The notes under the pieces: generated by a model
Database searches by the model: none
Seen by the model: the letters and a program-made list of their open reading frames with translations, nothing else
Told to the model about the DNA's origin: nothing
Part shown: piece by piece, positions 36,504-50,849 of the stretch
How positions within the stretch are numbered: position 1 is the stretch's first letter
How the letters are laid out: every line of letters starts with the position of its first letter
Translations under genes and position numbers: made by a program
NCBI RefSeq assembly: GCF_901709675.1
Contig: NC_051090.1
Coordinates: forward strand, 2,167,342 to 2,231,341
Source: Syngnathus acus
Taxonomy: Eukaryota > Chordata > Actinopteri > Syngnathiformes > Syngnathidae
Reading direction: 5' to 3'
DNA: 64,000 nt

Positions 36504-39500
36504 GTAAGTGAGACCAACTGTTCGGCGTGCTGCGCTCCGTATTGGGCTGTGTTTATTTATGTTGATTTAAGCCTCCTAATGTGCAATATCATTACTGTCC
36601 TGCATCCTTCTGCTTATCTTTCCTTCAATTTCTTACTGCGTAGCTCGCAGCCACATACTAAACGAGTCCAGATTTTCTCGCCGGACCATTGGAAAACGCA
36701 TAAAGGGAGTGATTTATTCATGCAATTGCCACGGCAGCGCAGATTAACATTAAAATCGCCTCAGTCAGCCACCTTTTTTAATTGACACGCTTGGGATTTA
36801 ACCTGCAGTGCTTGCCCTTTCCCCTCCCTCCCGATGTATTATGCAATATGCTCATTATAAACTGTTCAAATGAATGCTGGGAAACTTGCAAAATGTCGTG
36901 GTCGAGTTGGCTGATGTTGTCAAGTGCGGTGTTGTGTCTGCTGCGATGCCCGCTGGGCTCCTTGTGCCACCTTTCCCCCCCTCCTGCACTGCTACACACT
37001 CACTGGACACAATATTAGGAACACCTGCACTGCACAGTTGAAAGGGAAAAAAAAAAAAAAAAAAGACTTACCATCAGTGTCCATATCAGCCCCTACAGCC
37101 TGGGGACTCTCTGGTATGTGATGGTAATTTAAAAAACAAATAAAACCTCACAGGAAGTGCTGCAAAACGCCTGAGATGCTTTATAAATATTCTAATAAAC
37201 ATCAGAATTTTTTTCCCTCCACATTTTATCATTTACAGGACGTTATTGACAAAAGAAAATGCCCCAGGTAGCGCAAATATTTTATTCATATATATAATAT
37301 CAATAATTATATGACAAGGGGCAAATTTTATGCTTATGCAATATTCAGGTACATTTTGCACCATTCAGAGAATTTTTTTTTTAGAACTGTCTTCTATGAC
37401 TGTCATTTCTGCAATGATAAATGACATTACTGTACGTTTTCAGAGACTTTTCTTTTTTTCCCATGATAGCCACGAGCTCCTCTTCTCCCCAACTTTCCCC
37501 AATTGGCGAGCTGCACGTTGCTTTCTTTTTATAGTGGCTCCTCTGTTTCACATTCAAATGGCTTTTCATCCGTTGCCTTTTGTCCATCCCTGAAGTTTGT
37601 GGGGTGGAAAAGAAGAGACAAGAGGAGTAAGTGGAGTCCCCAAAGGGGTTTGCAGCCTGAGTGTGAGAGAGCGAAGAAGGAGACCGAGCCAAGGGAATGA
37701 CACCACCTGAAAACGACCATTCTGTTGCACCCAATGCGTCAATCAGTCTTGGCTAGACAAGAGTCAAAGTCTTTTTTTATTTTTTTAACTTCTTTTCTTT
37801 TTCTCCTTTGGGTTGTCACTCAGTTGAATCTCAGCTAGACAGACAGATAGCTAAATAGAAAGATGGAAAGAAAGTTAGCTAGCTAGCTAGGCGCTATCTG
37901 GAGACATGCAATTAGCTAGGTAGCGAAATATTTTTTCCCCTGAAAAATTAAGCAAAATTGGAGTTTCGAAAAATATTTATTTATTTTCTAGCTACAAATA
38001 TTGAGTTACGAACTTGGTCCTCAATGAATTAAACTGCATTGCCAAACAACCCGACTAGCCCGCTTGAGATTAGCGGTGCGGCTCATCCTCTGTCGGTCGT
38101 CTCCCGTCCCACCACTTAACTGCTGGAGACACGCTATCAGAGAGAATGAATGAATAGACAACAGGCAAATACCTGCTTGATGGGATCTTTGATCTCCTCA
38201 CGGGTTCAGGGTTTTTAATTTGTTTAAAAGCAACTGACGCAGTACAAGTGCAATCTTGGACGGCTGCCGAGAGCAAAGACCCAAGTGCTCTTTTAACCCT
38301 TTGAAGCAAAAGTCCGTCATTGTTTATTTTCCTTCCCCGTTTCACATCAATAATTTGGACAGACTAGCATGGAAACAAATAAAAAAAGAATTTAGCATTA
38401 CGCTGTGTATGCAAGAATGGAAAGTAATTTTTTTTTGCCATTCATTTTCTTCTAAATGAGATAACGACGGGATTGTGACCAGGTTGCTCGGCGTGGGCTT
38501 GCACTCATCCGAGGTCCCGGTGCTTCTTACAGTTTTTGGCGGGATTTTGCTCATCCCCTGTGCTCCTCCTCTCAACGCTTAACAAAAGCGTTCACTGGAG
38601 CTTGGCTAATCCAGGCCGAGCGGCTCCCATTGCTTTATTGTCAAGTTAGCTAATTTGAGGAGCGACCCCCTTGACACTTTCCCTGCCTATCTTTGTCAAT
38701 TGTAGCTGTGTGGACAGTAAACCTACCTCATAGCTGAAATTTGGATTGTTTTTGATCATTTTGCGAGTCTACAGACAAGTCAGAGTTGCACACCTTCTGT
38801 GTAGTACCACATTTGGCCACAACATGCCAGGCAGCACTGAGCTGAGTTGACAAATGTAACGTTGGATTAAGCATAAATTGATTGGTTAATAGAAAGCCGA
38901 GTTGAAATTGTCATTTTAAGGGAAAATGCCATTATATTTAGTCTATATCGCACTTATTAATTGCATTTCAATGGCGACAATTGATTTTAAATTACAACAG
39001 TTTTCTTTGTTGCTTGTTGTTGGCAAACTTCTGTCCTCTGACATGTGCCTCACAAGTGGGCCTGGGCACCAATGTTACAATGAGCGCCGTGTCTTGTGGA
39101 GCAAATGTTCTAACGTTCGACATCAAAACGGGTGTTTAGTTTCTCTCGGAGTGGCTCAATGGAAGCACCTGTCGACCTTGGCGGACTCCGGTGTCGTTCG
39201 ACAACCGTTCTCACATGTTCTTGTAAACCTTAGCCGACTTAAACAAGCTCCCTCGAGTGCCTTTATTGATTGAACTCTCGTCGCCGCTACCTCATATTAG
39301 TCCACTTTGCAGCTTGACTTTCTCCAAACATATTAGCTTCCCCCCCCCCCCCTTTCCAAAATAGACATTTCTCCCAGCCGCGCTGTATCTAGACACGCCG
39401 GGGAGTTTTGATTGTCTTTGCATTTTTCCGCCTCGTAAAAGAAAAATGACTCTTAGAATTCCGAAGCTGTCCGTCCAGAATGAGTATCCGCTTTGACTGT

Positions 39501-40620
39501 GGATAATCCCCAGACCCTACTGTCAGCATTTCGTGCTCCGCTCACTTGAAATAAGTCAAATGAGTGCATTTGAAAGCGGCCATAACACTTTGGGTGAGTC
39601 CATAAAATAGGTTTCATTTTTGCTCCTTCTTGGAAAATGAGTCATAGTCAATAAATAAATAGAACAATAGCTTAAAGAAATCTGTGTTGTAGCAGGGCCA
39701 AAGAACACGGAATTCTCTTTTCCTGTTTCCCACCTCACTGTTCCGTCTCTGCCCCCCACCCGGGCCGGGCCGGGATGTCAAGGCCTCTCAGGCAGTGTGG
39801 TCCCTGCCCACTGGGACTCTGAATGGGACAAATTGACCGTAACAATGTTCCCACTTAGCATGTGGCGCTGGGAGTGAGGGGATGTGAAAAGGAAGGCACC
39901 CGATGATTGAGGGCTCGGCCAGCCGCAGAGGCGAGGGGGTTCGGGGGGGACGGCTATTTCTTGCAAAGATAATAATCACGTTTGATTGACACTGTCAGAG
40001 GCGCTCTAAAATAACAAGCTGTTTATTATCGTGCTTGTTGAAAGGTCGCCGGCTCTGATATTTTACTTCATAAAAGAGCAAAATATAAGAAACAGCTTTG
40101 AGTCTCACGCGGGACCGTCGATAGGGACGAGACCTAATATTGCTTGTATGAATAGTTTAAACTGTAAATGTAAAATTTCATCCTAAAAAAAAGCTTAATT
40201 TAATACAATATAAATTTCCGCTAGCAACCCAGGCTAAATGTAGCTCCTCCACCAAAACAAATATTTTTTTTAACTCGTTTTTTTGGGGTCTACCTAACAT
40301 TGTAAGGCAAAATGCACGCTTTCGATTTCACATTTCGTTTCATTCCAGCGGGTAACATTGATTGGCGTGTCAGAATGGGCGAAAGTCAAGGCCACCCATT
40401 GTTGTTGGTTTTTTTTCCAATCAGCAACGGGGCCCGTGTATAATTGTGATGCAAGTCTTTTATTGGGCCTCATTAGACGGTTCTAGCGTACCTAATGTTT
40501 TGACCTCTTCTCTCTTATGCTCTCCCACATGGTATTGTTTGTTGTAATTTGCCGCAAGGCTATACTGATGGAGTTGCCATAGCAGCAGGATAAACACTTG
40601 CCTGTGACCCTGCAAGGCCT
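36504..40620. other. Gene-free stretch (possible long first intron)
   Basis: No protein or RNA gene recognised. Contents: A and T runs (37,048-37,063; 37,770-37,785), a GCTAGCTAGCTAG-like stretch at 37,876-37,889, a C run near 39,340, and a CACTGGACACAATATTAGGA stretch near 37,002. That last piece resembles the diverged end of a fish repeat with TTATTAGGTACACC text. Confidence 0.4.
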
Positions 40621-40624
40621 TGTC

Positions 40625-40636
40625 TCACACACACAC

Positions 40637-40668
<32 letters not shown>
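40625..40668. repeat. (CA)n microsatellite
   Basis: About 22 CA units with one interruption (GC) at 40,641-40,642. Confidence 0.9.
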
Positions 40669-41787
40669 TACATCTCATTCTCAAGTCCCACATGGCTTCT
40701 AGGGGGCACTCAGTCAAGGATTTTTCTCTGATCTACTCCAAGGTGTTAGCTCGGGGGTCACCAAGACCCCCCCCCCCCCCCATTTAATTGCAATAAAACC
40801 CCGACGGGACCACTTCAACCATTTGCCACTCCAGTGTGTCGATTGGGGAAAGACAAGTCTTCGCTGTACATCCGTCAAGGATTTGTCCTTGAATTTGCGA
40901 GCGCGTTCACATCGGCGAAGCCCCCGTGATCCGGGCCCGAGACGTTACGAGCTACCAGAAAGGCCTGGGGCGGCATTTTAAACAGCCATGCCGCAACTAT
41001 TCTCATGTTTCCCCTCTGACATGCTATAAATAGCATCACTTAGCATCTGATTTTGCGCATCTTATTTCCCACGCTAGGTTGCTATGATGGCTTCTGACTA
41101 ATAGCGTTCGATTAACGATGCTCTGACTCAACGCTGAGAGGATGCCGGTCAGGCTCGTAGTGGAATTTTACCTCCCCCCCCCTCCCCTAGTGAGCACAGC
41201 GGGATTCTAAAAAGACCCCAGCGCCACACCTGGCGTGGGCTAAGCCAGCGTTATAGCGCTCTTTTATAGCTGATTCATTTCTCGAGGGAAGGCGGCGGCG
41301 GCGGCGCTCAAGCTGAGCAGCTCCAACTCGGGCGTTTATGGTCACAGAGAAGCTGTTAGAATGAAATGAGAATTTTCTCGTTGACACAATTGCTTCTTTG
41401 TACTTTAGTCGACAGCCTCATCAGGTTTGACGTTGACCAACGATGGGCGATCCAGATTTTTTTTTTCTTCACCCTCTGGCTGCTATCTGCAGCCTCCGTG
41501 AATAAAGAGACGGAGGGAAGACTTTTTAACCTGCCGACCGGCTCCACGCGGGGATGGCGAGGCCAAGCCAGTTGGCCCGTCTGGTGCGGCCAGAAGGTGC
41601 CGTCACGCCAAGTGAGCAGAGCGCTGGCGTCATTGGGGGAACGCGGAGGCAGAGTCTTGAGAGGATGCTCGTTCAGCCTCCGTCGCAAAAGTGCGTCCTT
41701 CAGCGTGCTCGTCTAAATGAACGGCAGTAGCGCCAATTACTGCCAAGCCTCTCTTTGGCTGCGCTATGACTCCAGCAATATGGCTGA

Positions 41788-41790
<3 letters not shown>

Positions 41791-41873
<83 letters not shown>
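41791..41873. repeat. (TG)41 microsatellite
   Basis: An uninterrupted TG tract of about 83 bp, the longest simple repeat in the window. It can adopt Z-DNA and is likely polymorphic. Confidence 0.95.
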
Positions 41874-41876
<3 letters not shown>

Positions 41877-44800
41877 CGCGCCTCCCACACCGAAGGGGAT
41901 TTCAGCCATAAAAACCGGTGAGTGAGCAAAGAGGTGAGATGAAAGCGAGTGCGCCCGGCCAGCTTAGAGTCGGACGTCCGGGGGTCAGAAGAACAAGCCG
42001 AGTTGTAGCGGCGAGATGAAGAGGGAAAAGGCTGCGTCCCGTGTGATGGGAGGAGATCAAGTCAGGTGTGAAGGACGAGGGACGAGAGGACACGTTCGGT
42101 GTTGGACTGCGGCGTCGTCGGCCTTTATGCTACCGCAACATCAATGCTAGTTTTGCCTCGTGTATTAGCATTACGCTAACCAACTATGTGGTGGGAGCGG
42201 AAGCTTGAAGAATTCGCAATGTATGCACGCCATACCTTACGTCCATGTGGAATTCTTTACATTCATTCCAAATGAGGCGTTGATTGACACGTCGCTTTTC
42301 TATGGCTTTCACGGCGCCGTGGCGAGCAAAGAGGGGCCTAATTTGTATTTGCATGGAAATGCGCTTCACATCTCGGATTGACTGGCGGGCCAATCAGAAT
42401 GGCTGCGTGCGCGTCCGTGTCACATCCACTCGCTTGGCGGTGACATTCCTTTAGTTTTCTTTCAGAAAAGTGTTTTTCCCACGAGGGATGGAGGTGATAG
42501 GAAATCATGGCGCTGACACGGTTTGTGCTCAGGATGGGAGATGCTTGTTTCATACCAAATGTTTTTGTTCAATATATGTTGATGTTGAGCTCCAAGTCTT
42601 TATTTTGGTTTGGTTGAAGTGTGTTTTGCTTTGAAGGATTCTTATTACTATAAAATCAATGCTAATTTCCATCATGGCCTAGATGTTAGCAATAGCATTA
42701 AGCCAGCTAGCATTTGCTTAAAGGAATTATATGGCTTGGTTGAATAATTTGACATTTAATTCTGTTATTTTAGGCTTTGTCTAATTTCTGTTAGCCCTTT
42801 ATACACAAGGATTAAGCTTTCATTAACTATACAATGCTATTTAATTTTATGTATCAGTGGCACAAAAAAAAAAAAAAGTGTGTATGAATATATTATGTGT
42901 ATAGATGGACCTTCTCCACAGCTTTCTTCTTTTTTGTTTCTCGGTAGCACGCACAGGCTGGCTGGCTGGCACGCATCCCACACTCCGCCGATGACGAGTC
43001 GGCGTGATGGAGGAGTGTTTGCGCTCGGCTCATGTAGCACATCCACACAGTTTGGCACCGTGTCAGGCATCTGTCAAGGCTCTTGTCACCGAGTGACTCG
43101 CGACGCCGTAAATCTCATAGCGGGGACGTCGAGTGAATTCTGAACGCCAGCGAGTGAGAGTGAAGGCGCTTTGGCTTCCCCCTCGTCAAACTGGAAATAA
43201 TTAGTCGGGTTTGTGTCAAGGTGCGAGTGGGAGGTTTATGGCAGTCCAAATAACTATTTGAGAAGGTTTCCACTTCAGGCTGTTGGGAGTTTGATGTGAT
43301 AATGATCCAAAGTGGAAGACTCCCACTAATCCAGAGGTTGTCAAACGCTTCGAGCCAAGTGCAAAAAATACTTTGCCATCATGACCAACAATCAACCACT
43401 CACAGTTTACTCTAACAAACAAAACAAAGAGTTGTGTAGCTTTGGCTTTGCTTAGCTAAGGCGCGATAACAATCTTCTCAGGCATGTTATTTATCCTCTG
43501 CAGAGAATCGGCAATATTTCTCCATCTTACTGTAGTTGTGAAGCTCTTCTTTGTTTGCGTCTCTGTGACTGCATTATACTGCCCTCCGGTGGTCAAGTTG
43601 TCCACAGCAGAAGGAGCCCCAATTAATCTATCTTAATTCACCGATTAATTCTTTACAGTATGTTTTTTTTTTTTTTATAGTCTTGTAGTCTTGAATGGAT
43701 TAATGGCATTTAGATTAAGGCTGAACAATTTTGAAAAATTAAATGTAGTTATTTCTCATTATAAGGTCCTCTTAACACTCCCAGTAAATTCGTCTGTAAT
43801 TAATAAAGAATGTAAAATTTACTTTACATAAATTATTTGGTCTTGGTTTAGTTTATTTCCCTGAATAAAAGAAAATTAATGTGAATCTTTATATTTCTAC
43901 TTCGATTAGAGACTAGTGTTTTGAGTAAAAAAAAAACAAAAAAAACGGGTGGTCTAGAATACCGATTCAAGCTGGTTTTTATCTCGGAAGGCGTGCCGAC
44001 CAGACAACTCATTTGGAGCATCTTTCCCTGTCAGCGCCGCGTTTCCCCGACCGCCGGAACCTTTTCCCTCCCAATTACCCGCACGTCTCCTCTAACTAAC
44101 CTCCCTGCGTCTGTTGTCCCATTTGAAAAATCCGACCGCAGCGTTCTGTCACAACACAGCTGCTTTGGCGGGAGACGTGTCATGTTGTCGAAAACATCAA
44201 GGCTAAAGATGAGGAAACGGATACCACAGACTTTTTTTTCCAATTCATCTGGCCGGGAGAATTGGAACCAAAGCCTGTTGATGCCGTGAAAGCAAGTAAA
44301 CAAAAGCGCTTGCCAAAAGAACCACCCCAAAAAAAAATCCTCCTGGCTTTGCCGCTTCTAACCAGTAATGGATTTTCTCCATTTTGACGTTATTGATGAG
44401 TCACGAGCGAGTGCTCCCTTAATTGCTCCGCCGAAGGCCAGAGAGCCGAGTGCCTACTTACCCAAATATTAAAGATGGAGGAGGAGGTTAGCATATTCAC
44501 TTAACTGTTCGCTTGGCATTGCTACAACCTCCTCCTCTTTTATTCTTTTTTTGCCCTCTCATTCCTTTTGGCTGTGCTGCACCACCAGGGGTTGAGAATC
44601 CAGCGCGCCGCGCTATCATCAGCACCATTAACGGCCACAACAAAGTGGCTTTGAAGCTCTCGGCGGGGTTTTGCCGCTAATAGGACATACTGTAATGGAG
44701 GGTACGCTCACAGCCCACTCTCACCTTGTTCCGCTTTCTATTCATAGGGGGAAGCAAAAGTCTACACACCCTTGGTTCAAAAATGAGACCTGGATAAGTC

Positions 44801-45931
44801 ATTACATAATCCAGTTAGCCAAAATCGCTAGCTACCACCCGACACACTTTGCCGGACATTTTACGAGACCGATAGAAATGTGATTTTCGTCTGTTGAGCC
44901 TTTTTTTTTCTTTTTTTCTTCTTCCCTTTATTAGAATAACATTGCACGTTGCTGCCGTCACAGTCCTGGCAGCAGACCTTGACTGGACTCTTCTTTAACG
45001 CTTTTTCTCGGCCCTTATTTACATTTGTCACTCTGTCGTCTGCCAAATCCCTAAAAAGGCAAAGAGGCTGATTATGCCGTGCACATTCTTATGTCGCTTG
45101 TGTTTTATGGAGCGTCCGCTCAGCGTTTCCTATTGTCTTTTCCAGTTTGTTCCCCCGCCGCAGATAAGGAATAATTACCAGCGCGTCGGTTGACTCGAGT
45201 CCTCCTTGAGAGTTGCCACGCAGGCTGAAAACGAGGCATCGCGGCGCTATTTGTTCCCCGAGTCAAGTCTACATCGATATCTTTGTCTGGAGGTGGAGCG
45301 CTCGCATCTGATAATCTCCCTTTTCCACTCTTGAAATTAGTTTCTCGCTCTCCTGAGGCCAGCTAGCGCGGGCAAAATAACAAATAAGCGAAAAAGGTGA
45401 CAAAATAAAACCAAGACCAACAAAAAGAGCAAATATACGGTTTTCTCCTCACTTTACGTTCCATGACCCCGGGATTAAAGAGATTGACTTTTTTTAGAAA
45501 ATGTATTTAGAATGGAAATATTTGGCTAGCTAACGCCAAGCTAGCAATAAACGAAAGGGAGACGAATTAGCTTAGCGCAAGCTAGGCTGAGGCTAGTAGC
45601 AACGTATAACAAAAGCCGCAATAACGAACTGCGCAAATTTCTCACTTCATCTCGGGAGAGGCTGGAGCTAACTTGTAACTCCAGCCATTGCTTGCAAAAA
45701 AAATCACTCATATCTTGTAAAAGTCTCAAGTCGGCGCTCCGGCTACAGTAAATATTGATGTGCCAGAAAGGCAGTCGGTAGATCATTAAGGCGCCGTCTT
45801 CATCAGCACCTCACCTCAAGGACAGACCACCAGCCGCTAACGATCGATGTTTCCTCCCAGGAGCTGATATTAATTTAAACTTCAGGTTTAGTGATTTAGC
45901 GTTATTGTGAAAAGCTGAATTTTAGTCTACC

Positions 45932-45952
45932 CACACACACACACACACACAC
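45932..45952. repeat. (CA)n microsatellite
   Basis: About 10 uninterrupted CA units. Confidence 0.85.
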
Positions 45953-48638
45953 TTGCGAGAGTAATAGAAATAGCCCGTCTTTGTATACATAAACACAAAG
46001 GCGACCTCGCTGAAACCTATCTGCCGTCTTTTGTCAGCGACTTCTTTTTCATCTTCCCGAGACGGCCGACATCGCCCGCGTGATTATCAGGAGAGCAATA
46101 TTGATTTTGTCAGAGTCGTTTCAGTGGCAAAATATTGCCGTCTGTGTTTGTGACAGGGCGTTTTGTTTCGCTTGCCAAGGCGGCTCTGCAGAAAAACGTA
46201 CGAACTCATCTATTCAGAGGATATACAGCTCTTGAGGAAAACTAAAGAAAAATAAAACGTAGACTGGAGCTTTTCTTCTATTTGGACGATGTTTCAAATT
46301 ATGGTGCAGGGCGTTTCATTAATTAATGTGTGTGATGGCGGCGGGGGCCGTGCCGGAGATCCAAGCGGCCAGATTTTGTGTTTACTGGAACGGTGGTGTG
46401 AAGAATTCCGAGTTCCCACTCTGGTTGAGTCACTCGGTGTTTCAGATCATCCCGACGGACGGACGGACGCGTGAAAAGTCTTTGATGTCTCATTCGCTGT
46501 CAGCTGTGCTGGTGTGTTTTCGTGCTGTGCTTTTGTTAACGGGGATATGTTATGTAATCGGGACTTTTTAATGGCTTGTACAGTAATAAAGTAAGAAAAA
46601 AAAAATCTGGCCTGGCACCTGTCCAAGCATATTTAAAGGGAGGCTAGTGCCCCTGTGCCCCCCACCCATCTAGCGCCGCCACTGATTTAATACCATGTGA
46701 CCCATAATATTGAAACGCTGACAATTTCAGGGGCCATCACAGTTTCATCACAACACAAATCGCTTTTTGTTCTACAAAGATGTGGTTCTGAATGGCTGAC
46801 AGTCAGTCAGTCATTGTGGTTTATTTTTAATCAGCTCTCTTTTCATACTCCTCCGCTCCATCACGAGATCGCCTCAATATAGAGTCGAGATCTCGTCTTT
46901 TTGATTCGCCGTCTTTATTTACACATGTTTAAGACGGAAAGATAATGCAGATACTTGAAGCCGTAACACGGTGGGAGGATTGAAAGGATCAGGATCGGTC
47001 GGCTTTGCTTAATCTGTTTCTAATTCATTTCCACAACGTTTTGGAAGCCGCTGGAAAGCAGACGCTTTGCAATCATGTCCAATTTGGAATTTATTTTCTC
47101 GGTAGTTATCAAATTAATGCTTTACAGCTTCAGGATAGAAAACAAAACAAAACTGTGTTGACAGTGAAGGCCTCGCTCTGAGTCGTCAGTATCTCGCGCC
47201 GCCGCGTTTGACCGTTTGCCAGGCTCGCTCGTCCGCCGACCCGAGTGAAAGCCGCAAGCTGTCAAAAGCACTCAGGCACTTTGTTTCAACTCAGCCCCGT
47301 CCGTCCACAAGGTGAACGCAGCCGCAGCATCTCGGGGTCAGCGCCAGTGAACAAACGCTAATGGTCTTCTCTTCGCTTCGACCGGAAGACCAGCCCGCTC
47401 GGATGTTTGCGTCAAACTATTCGGACACCTTTTGACAAGCAACAAAGCTCAGCGTTTGTCCGCGTGTGAGTTTTAACAGCTCGGATCGAGGTCCAGCTGA
47501 CCAAAGGCCACACTCGGAGAATGTTCTCTTTTTCCCTTTCCTGGGGAAGGGGGGGGGGGGGGTCGCCTCCAAGATGATTTTTCTTTCCCGCAGTTGCACA
47601 AGAGCCTGAAGAGGAATGCAACTCTGTTCATTCCAGGAAAGAGGCGAGGGGAGGGGTGGGCGGTCGGTCGGGGGGGTTTAAATGACCCTCAGGCGAGAGT
47701 GCGATGTGGGCCAATGGAAAAAGAAGCTAGAGGTGATTGCCTCTTGTCACGAGCCAGCGGGATTGAACTTGGAGTGCCGCAAGGCGGAGTCGCCGCTAGA
47801 TTGGCGCGGCCACACCTGAGACATTTTGGGGCTGACTCGAAAGTTTTACTTATGTGGAACAAACAATATAGAAGACTGCTTGAGTTTTAAAAACAATCGT
47901 TTTTTTTTTCTTTGAACTAGAAAGCAAAGATATGAATTTGCTTGTCATCGAAGGCTGCTTTATTGTTCCCGTGAAAATATTACGCGGAAGATCGGAGCGT
48001 GTTAAATCGTTTTTCCAGATAAACGGGATGGTTTGCATAGGAATTGGCTATTTGACCCGCTTGTTTATTTATTTTGCGTGAGAGTTTGAGGGAGGGGAGG
48101 GAGGGGGTTGTTGATGAGTGAAGCCAAATGATTCGCAGCCGAAGCGCGCTGACAGATTGTTGCAAAGCAGCGGTGGCAAATGACTCACATGTGCGACGGC
48201 GGACGGACGGCCTGGCGTGAACCCGGCCCGACCGCGTCCTCATTAGCTGCGCGTCAATCTAACCACTTCATTGTTTTCCAGCAGCGATCCGTCTCCGTCT
48301 TTTTGAATGTTGCCTTCATTACCGATGGCGTGGAACGGCTCATTAGTTGGCTTCCAGCAATCGAGGCAAAACGAATACAAGATGATACGATGGAAGATGT
48401 TGGAATTATTGTTCATTCTGTATTTAGCGCCTCTGAGGGTAAATGTTAGTTACTAATAGCTTACACGTGGAAGTACACAAACGATTGGCTGGTGACCAAT
48501 TGATAGGCCGGATCTTGTCCACCCGGTTTTCTCGTCTTTTCGACCACACAGTGGCCTGAGACGATGATGCAACACTCGCAGTTTGTTTTGACTAACGCTG
48601 CTGACCTTGTGTGTTAAAAGCCAGGGTGCCCCAAACTG

Positions 48639-48671
48639 CCCCCCCCCCCCCACACACACACACACGCACAC
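48639..48671. repeat. C13 plus (CA)n compound tract
   Basis: A run of about 13 C followed directly by about 10 CA units with one GC interruption. Confidence 0.85.
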
Positions 48672-50849
48672 AAAGACTTGATGGCTTCACACACATTGTC
48701 AAGCCGGCACCACGCGTGGCTTTGTGCCCCGCACCCTGACATTTTAGCTTTGCCCTCCTCTTCGCCCTGTCCCTTCTCGTTATGAGGCGGCATCCATTGC
48801 TGTCACAATGGCTCTTTCAGCAGCAGCATGTGCAGCTCCAGCTTTTGTGTGTGTGTGTGTGCATCCATTCCATTCTATGGAATTATGTGCATTTCATCTT
48901 GAATGTCTAAATCAGTGGTTCTCAAACTGCGGGGCCCGAGCCAGATTGGGGTTGACTAACTACTGGTATATATTTTTTTGCGGTCAACTATAATGTGATA
49001 AAAGCTTCGTATTTTTCAAGTCGATTAATCGATAACATTATTTTCAAGGAGCAGGATGGAAGCATTTTGTCTCTTGTGATGCATATCACCTCCCCAAAAA
49101 AGTGATTGAAACCCAAATGAGGTGACTTTGAAAACGCAAGTCAAGTGAAAGTCCTGAATATTTCGACGAGACCCAAAAATAGAAATAAAACGGGTCTAAA
49201 CAGACGCTTTGGACTTTTCAACATTGAGCGCATCAAAAGCGCTGCTCCTGGCCGTCCATCTTTAAAGTTTCCCTTCATTAGAGCGCGCGGGCTGTGTTGC
49301 GCCTGCTCTGCAAATTGGCCTCCAAAGAAAGTAAAAGGCGACTGTGTTGATGTGGGAAGCCGCTGTGTCAGTAATCATTGACTGATGCAGGCTTTTTGTT
49401 TCTTTCCTACAAAGGTAATTATCAAAAGCGAGAAATGATGACAAAGCAATGACATGGACATGTCATCCACCTTTGCTCGTCGAGAAGCTTTGTAGAAGCA
49501 TGAATGCACGCCAAGATAAGTTTCAGGATCATAGTTCGCCGTACAATAGCGGGTAATTTCTGTCATATTTTTTGAAAGCAAAACGACCTCCTGTGCATAG
49601 AAAAAGTCGACTTTCACTTGACTTCAATGTCGTTTCATTTGAAGTACAATATCATCAATATGAGTCCCTTTCGGTGCAATGTAATTTGCCATAACAGTAT
49701 AATTTAGCCCATCGGGCTCATTATTAGATTCCGAGGTAACCGTTTGGAACTCGACATTGGAAAGCCTCAAGCTGCAATGATGTGCTTTTTCCAAACATAA
49801 AAGAATCATGTTGTTGCCAAAAGGTTTCTGCTATCATTTCGTTTGACGACTTATTTTGGGACCTGTTTTTAAACTATTGTAAATTTTACAAGTAAAAATT
49901 AGGGCTATAAAATATTAAACCTTAAAAAGCCGGACCTGGCTTGGTGAGTGATGTAGGTGCTTGCTAACTACTGTTGCTAACTCATTAGCTAGCCATGGGA
50001 GGCTATATTGAATTAGCATTAGCTTACACAAACGTTATTTTGTGTTGACAATTTAGCATGTACTGTGATAGTCGCGGTCATTTTATTTCGACATGTTCCA
50101 ACTGTCCTGCGTTTTAAATAAGGTGAGGTCGAAAATGTGTCAGTGTTGTTTTGACTTCCATAGAAGTTGCCTCGCGCCTTTTACAAAAAGCTCTGCTGTC
50201 AACAGTGCCAAGTTCTAATGGTCACTTCAGGTCTTTTCACATCTCGTCCGTCACACACTGGCTTTGAGTCACATTGGAAAGGGACCTTTGAAAAACAACC
50301 AGAAGATCTTTTGCCCCCCCCCAAGCAGGCACAAAACCCACACACATGCCACTCAAGTCTCAATCCAATTTACAGTGGGAATGGAAAGGCTCCAGACAGT
50401 TTAACATGGTGTGAGTGTTTTTAAATGAGCGGCCCTGTTTCTTTATTAAACACCTCGCAGGCGAGACAAAGACATAAACACGGTGTCACCGTTTCAAGAT
50501 CCATTTAAGAGTCGGAGGAAGATCTGACGTCATTCTTGGCACGTCGACTCGTCTTTTCTGAAAGGATTCGATAGCCGCCCGGAAGAATTATTAGATGGGA
50601 AGCACTTATCAATTTGAAAAGGGCCAACAATGGATGATTTGTTGTCTCCCGCTGTAGTGCAGCGAATTGTTTTGCTGCAATTATGGCACGCAGTTATTGC
50701 AATTAGATCAAGCTCAAAAGCATCAGGACGTCCAGACGTAAGATTTGAAAATACGCGTATTGATTTTTGATGCCTCGGAATTAAAAGCCGTTCTCGGAGG
50801 CGGATGGCTCGGAAATCGTTTGCTGCTGACGAGTCGAGCTGCACTTGTT

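Larger units (their letters stand above)
41874..50849. other. Gene-free stretch
   Basis: No gene recognised. It contains a CTCF-like site on the minus strand at 43,578-43,592 (14 of 15), a (CA)10-11 tract at 45,932-45,952, a G run near 47,550, a C13 run joined to a CA tract at 48,639-48,671, and a repeat-like head at about 48,912. Several AT-rich TAATTA-bearing blocks could be homeodomain-bound enhancers, but nothing here proves it. Confidence 0.4.

Noticed and set aside
41630-41929. Open frames with long Thr-His or Cys-Val alternation
   Set aside because: They are translations of the TG/CA microsatellite.
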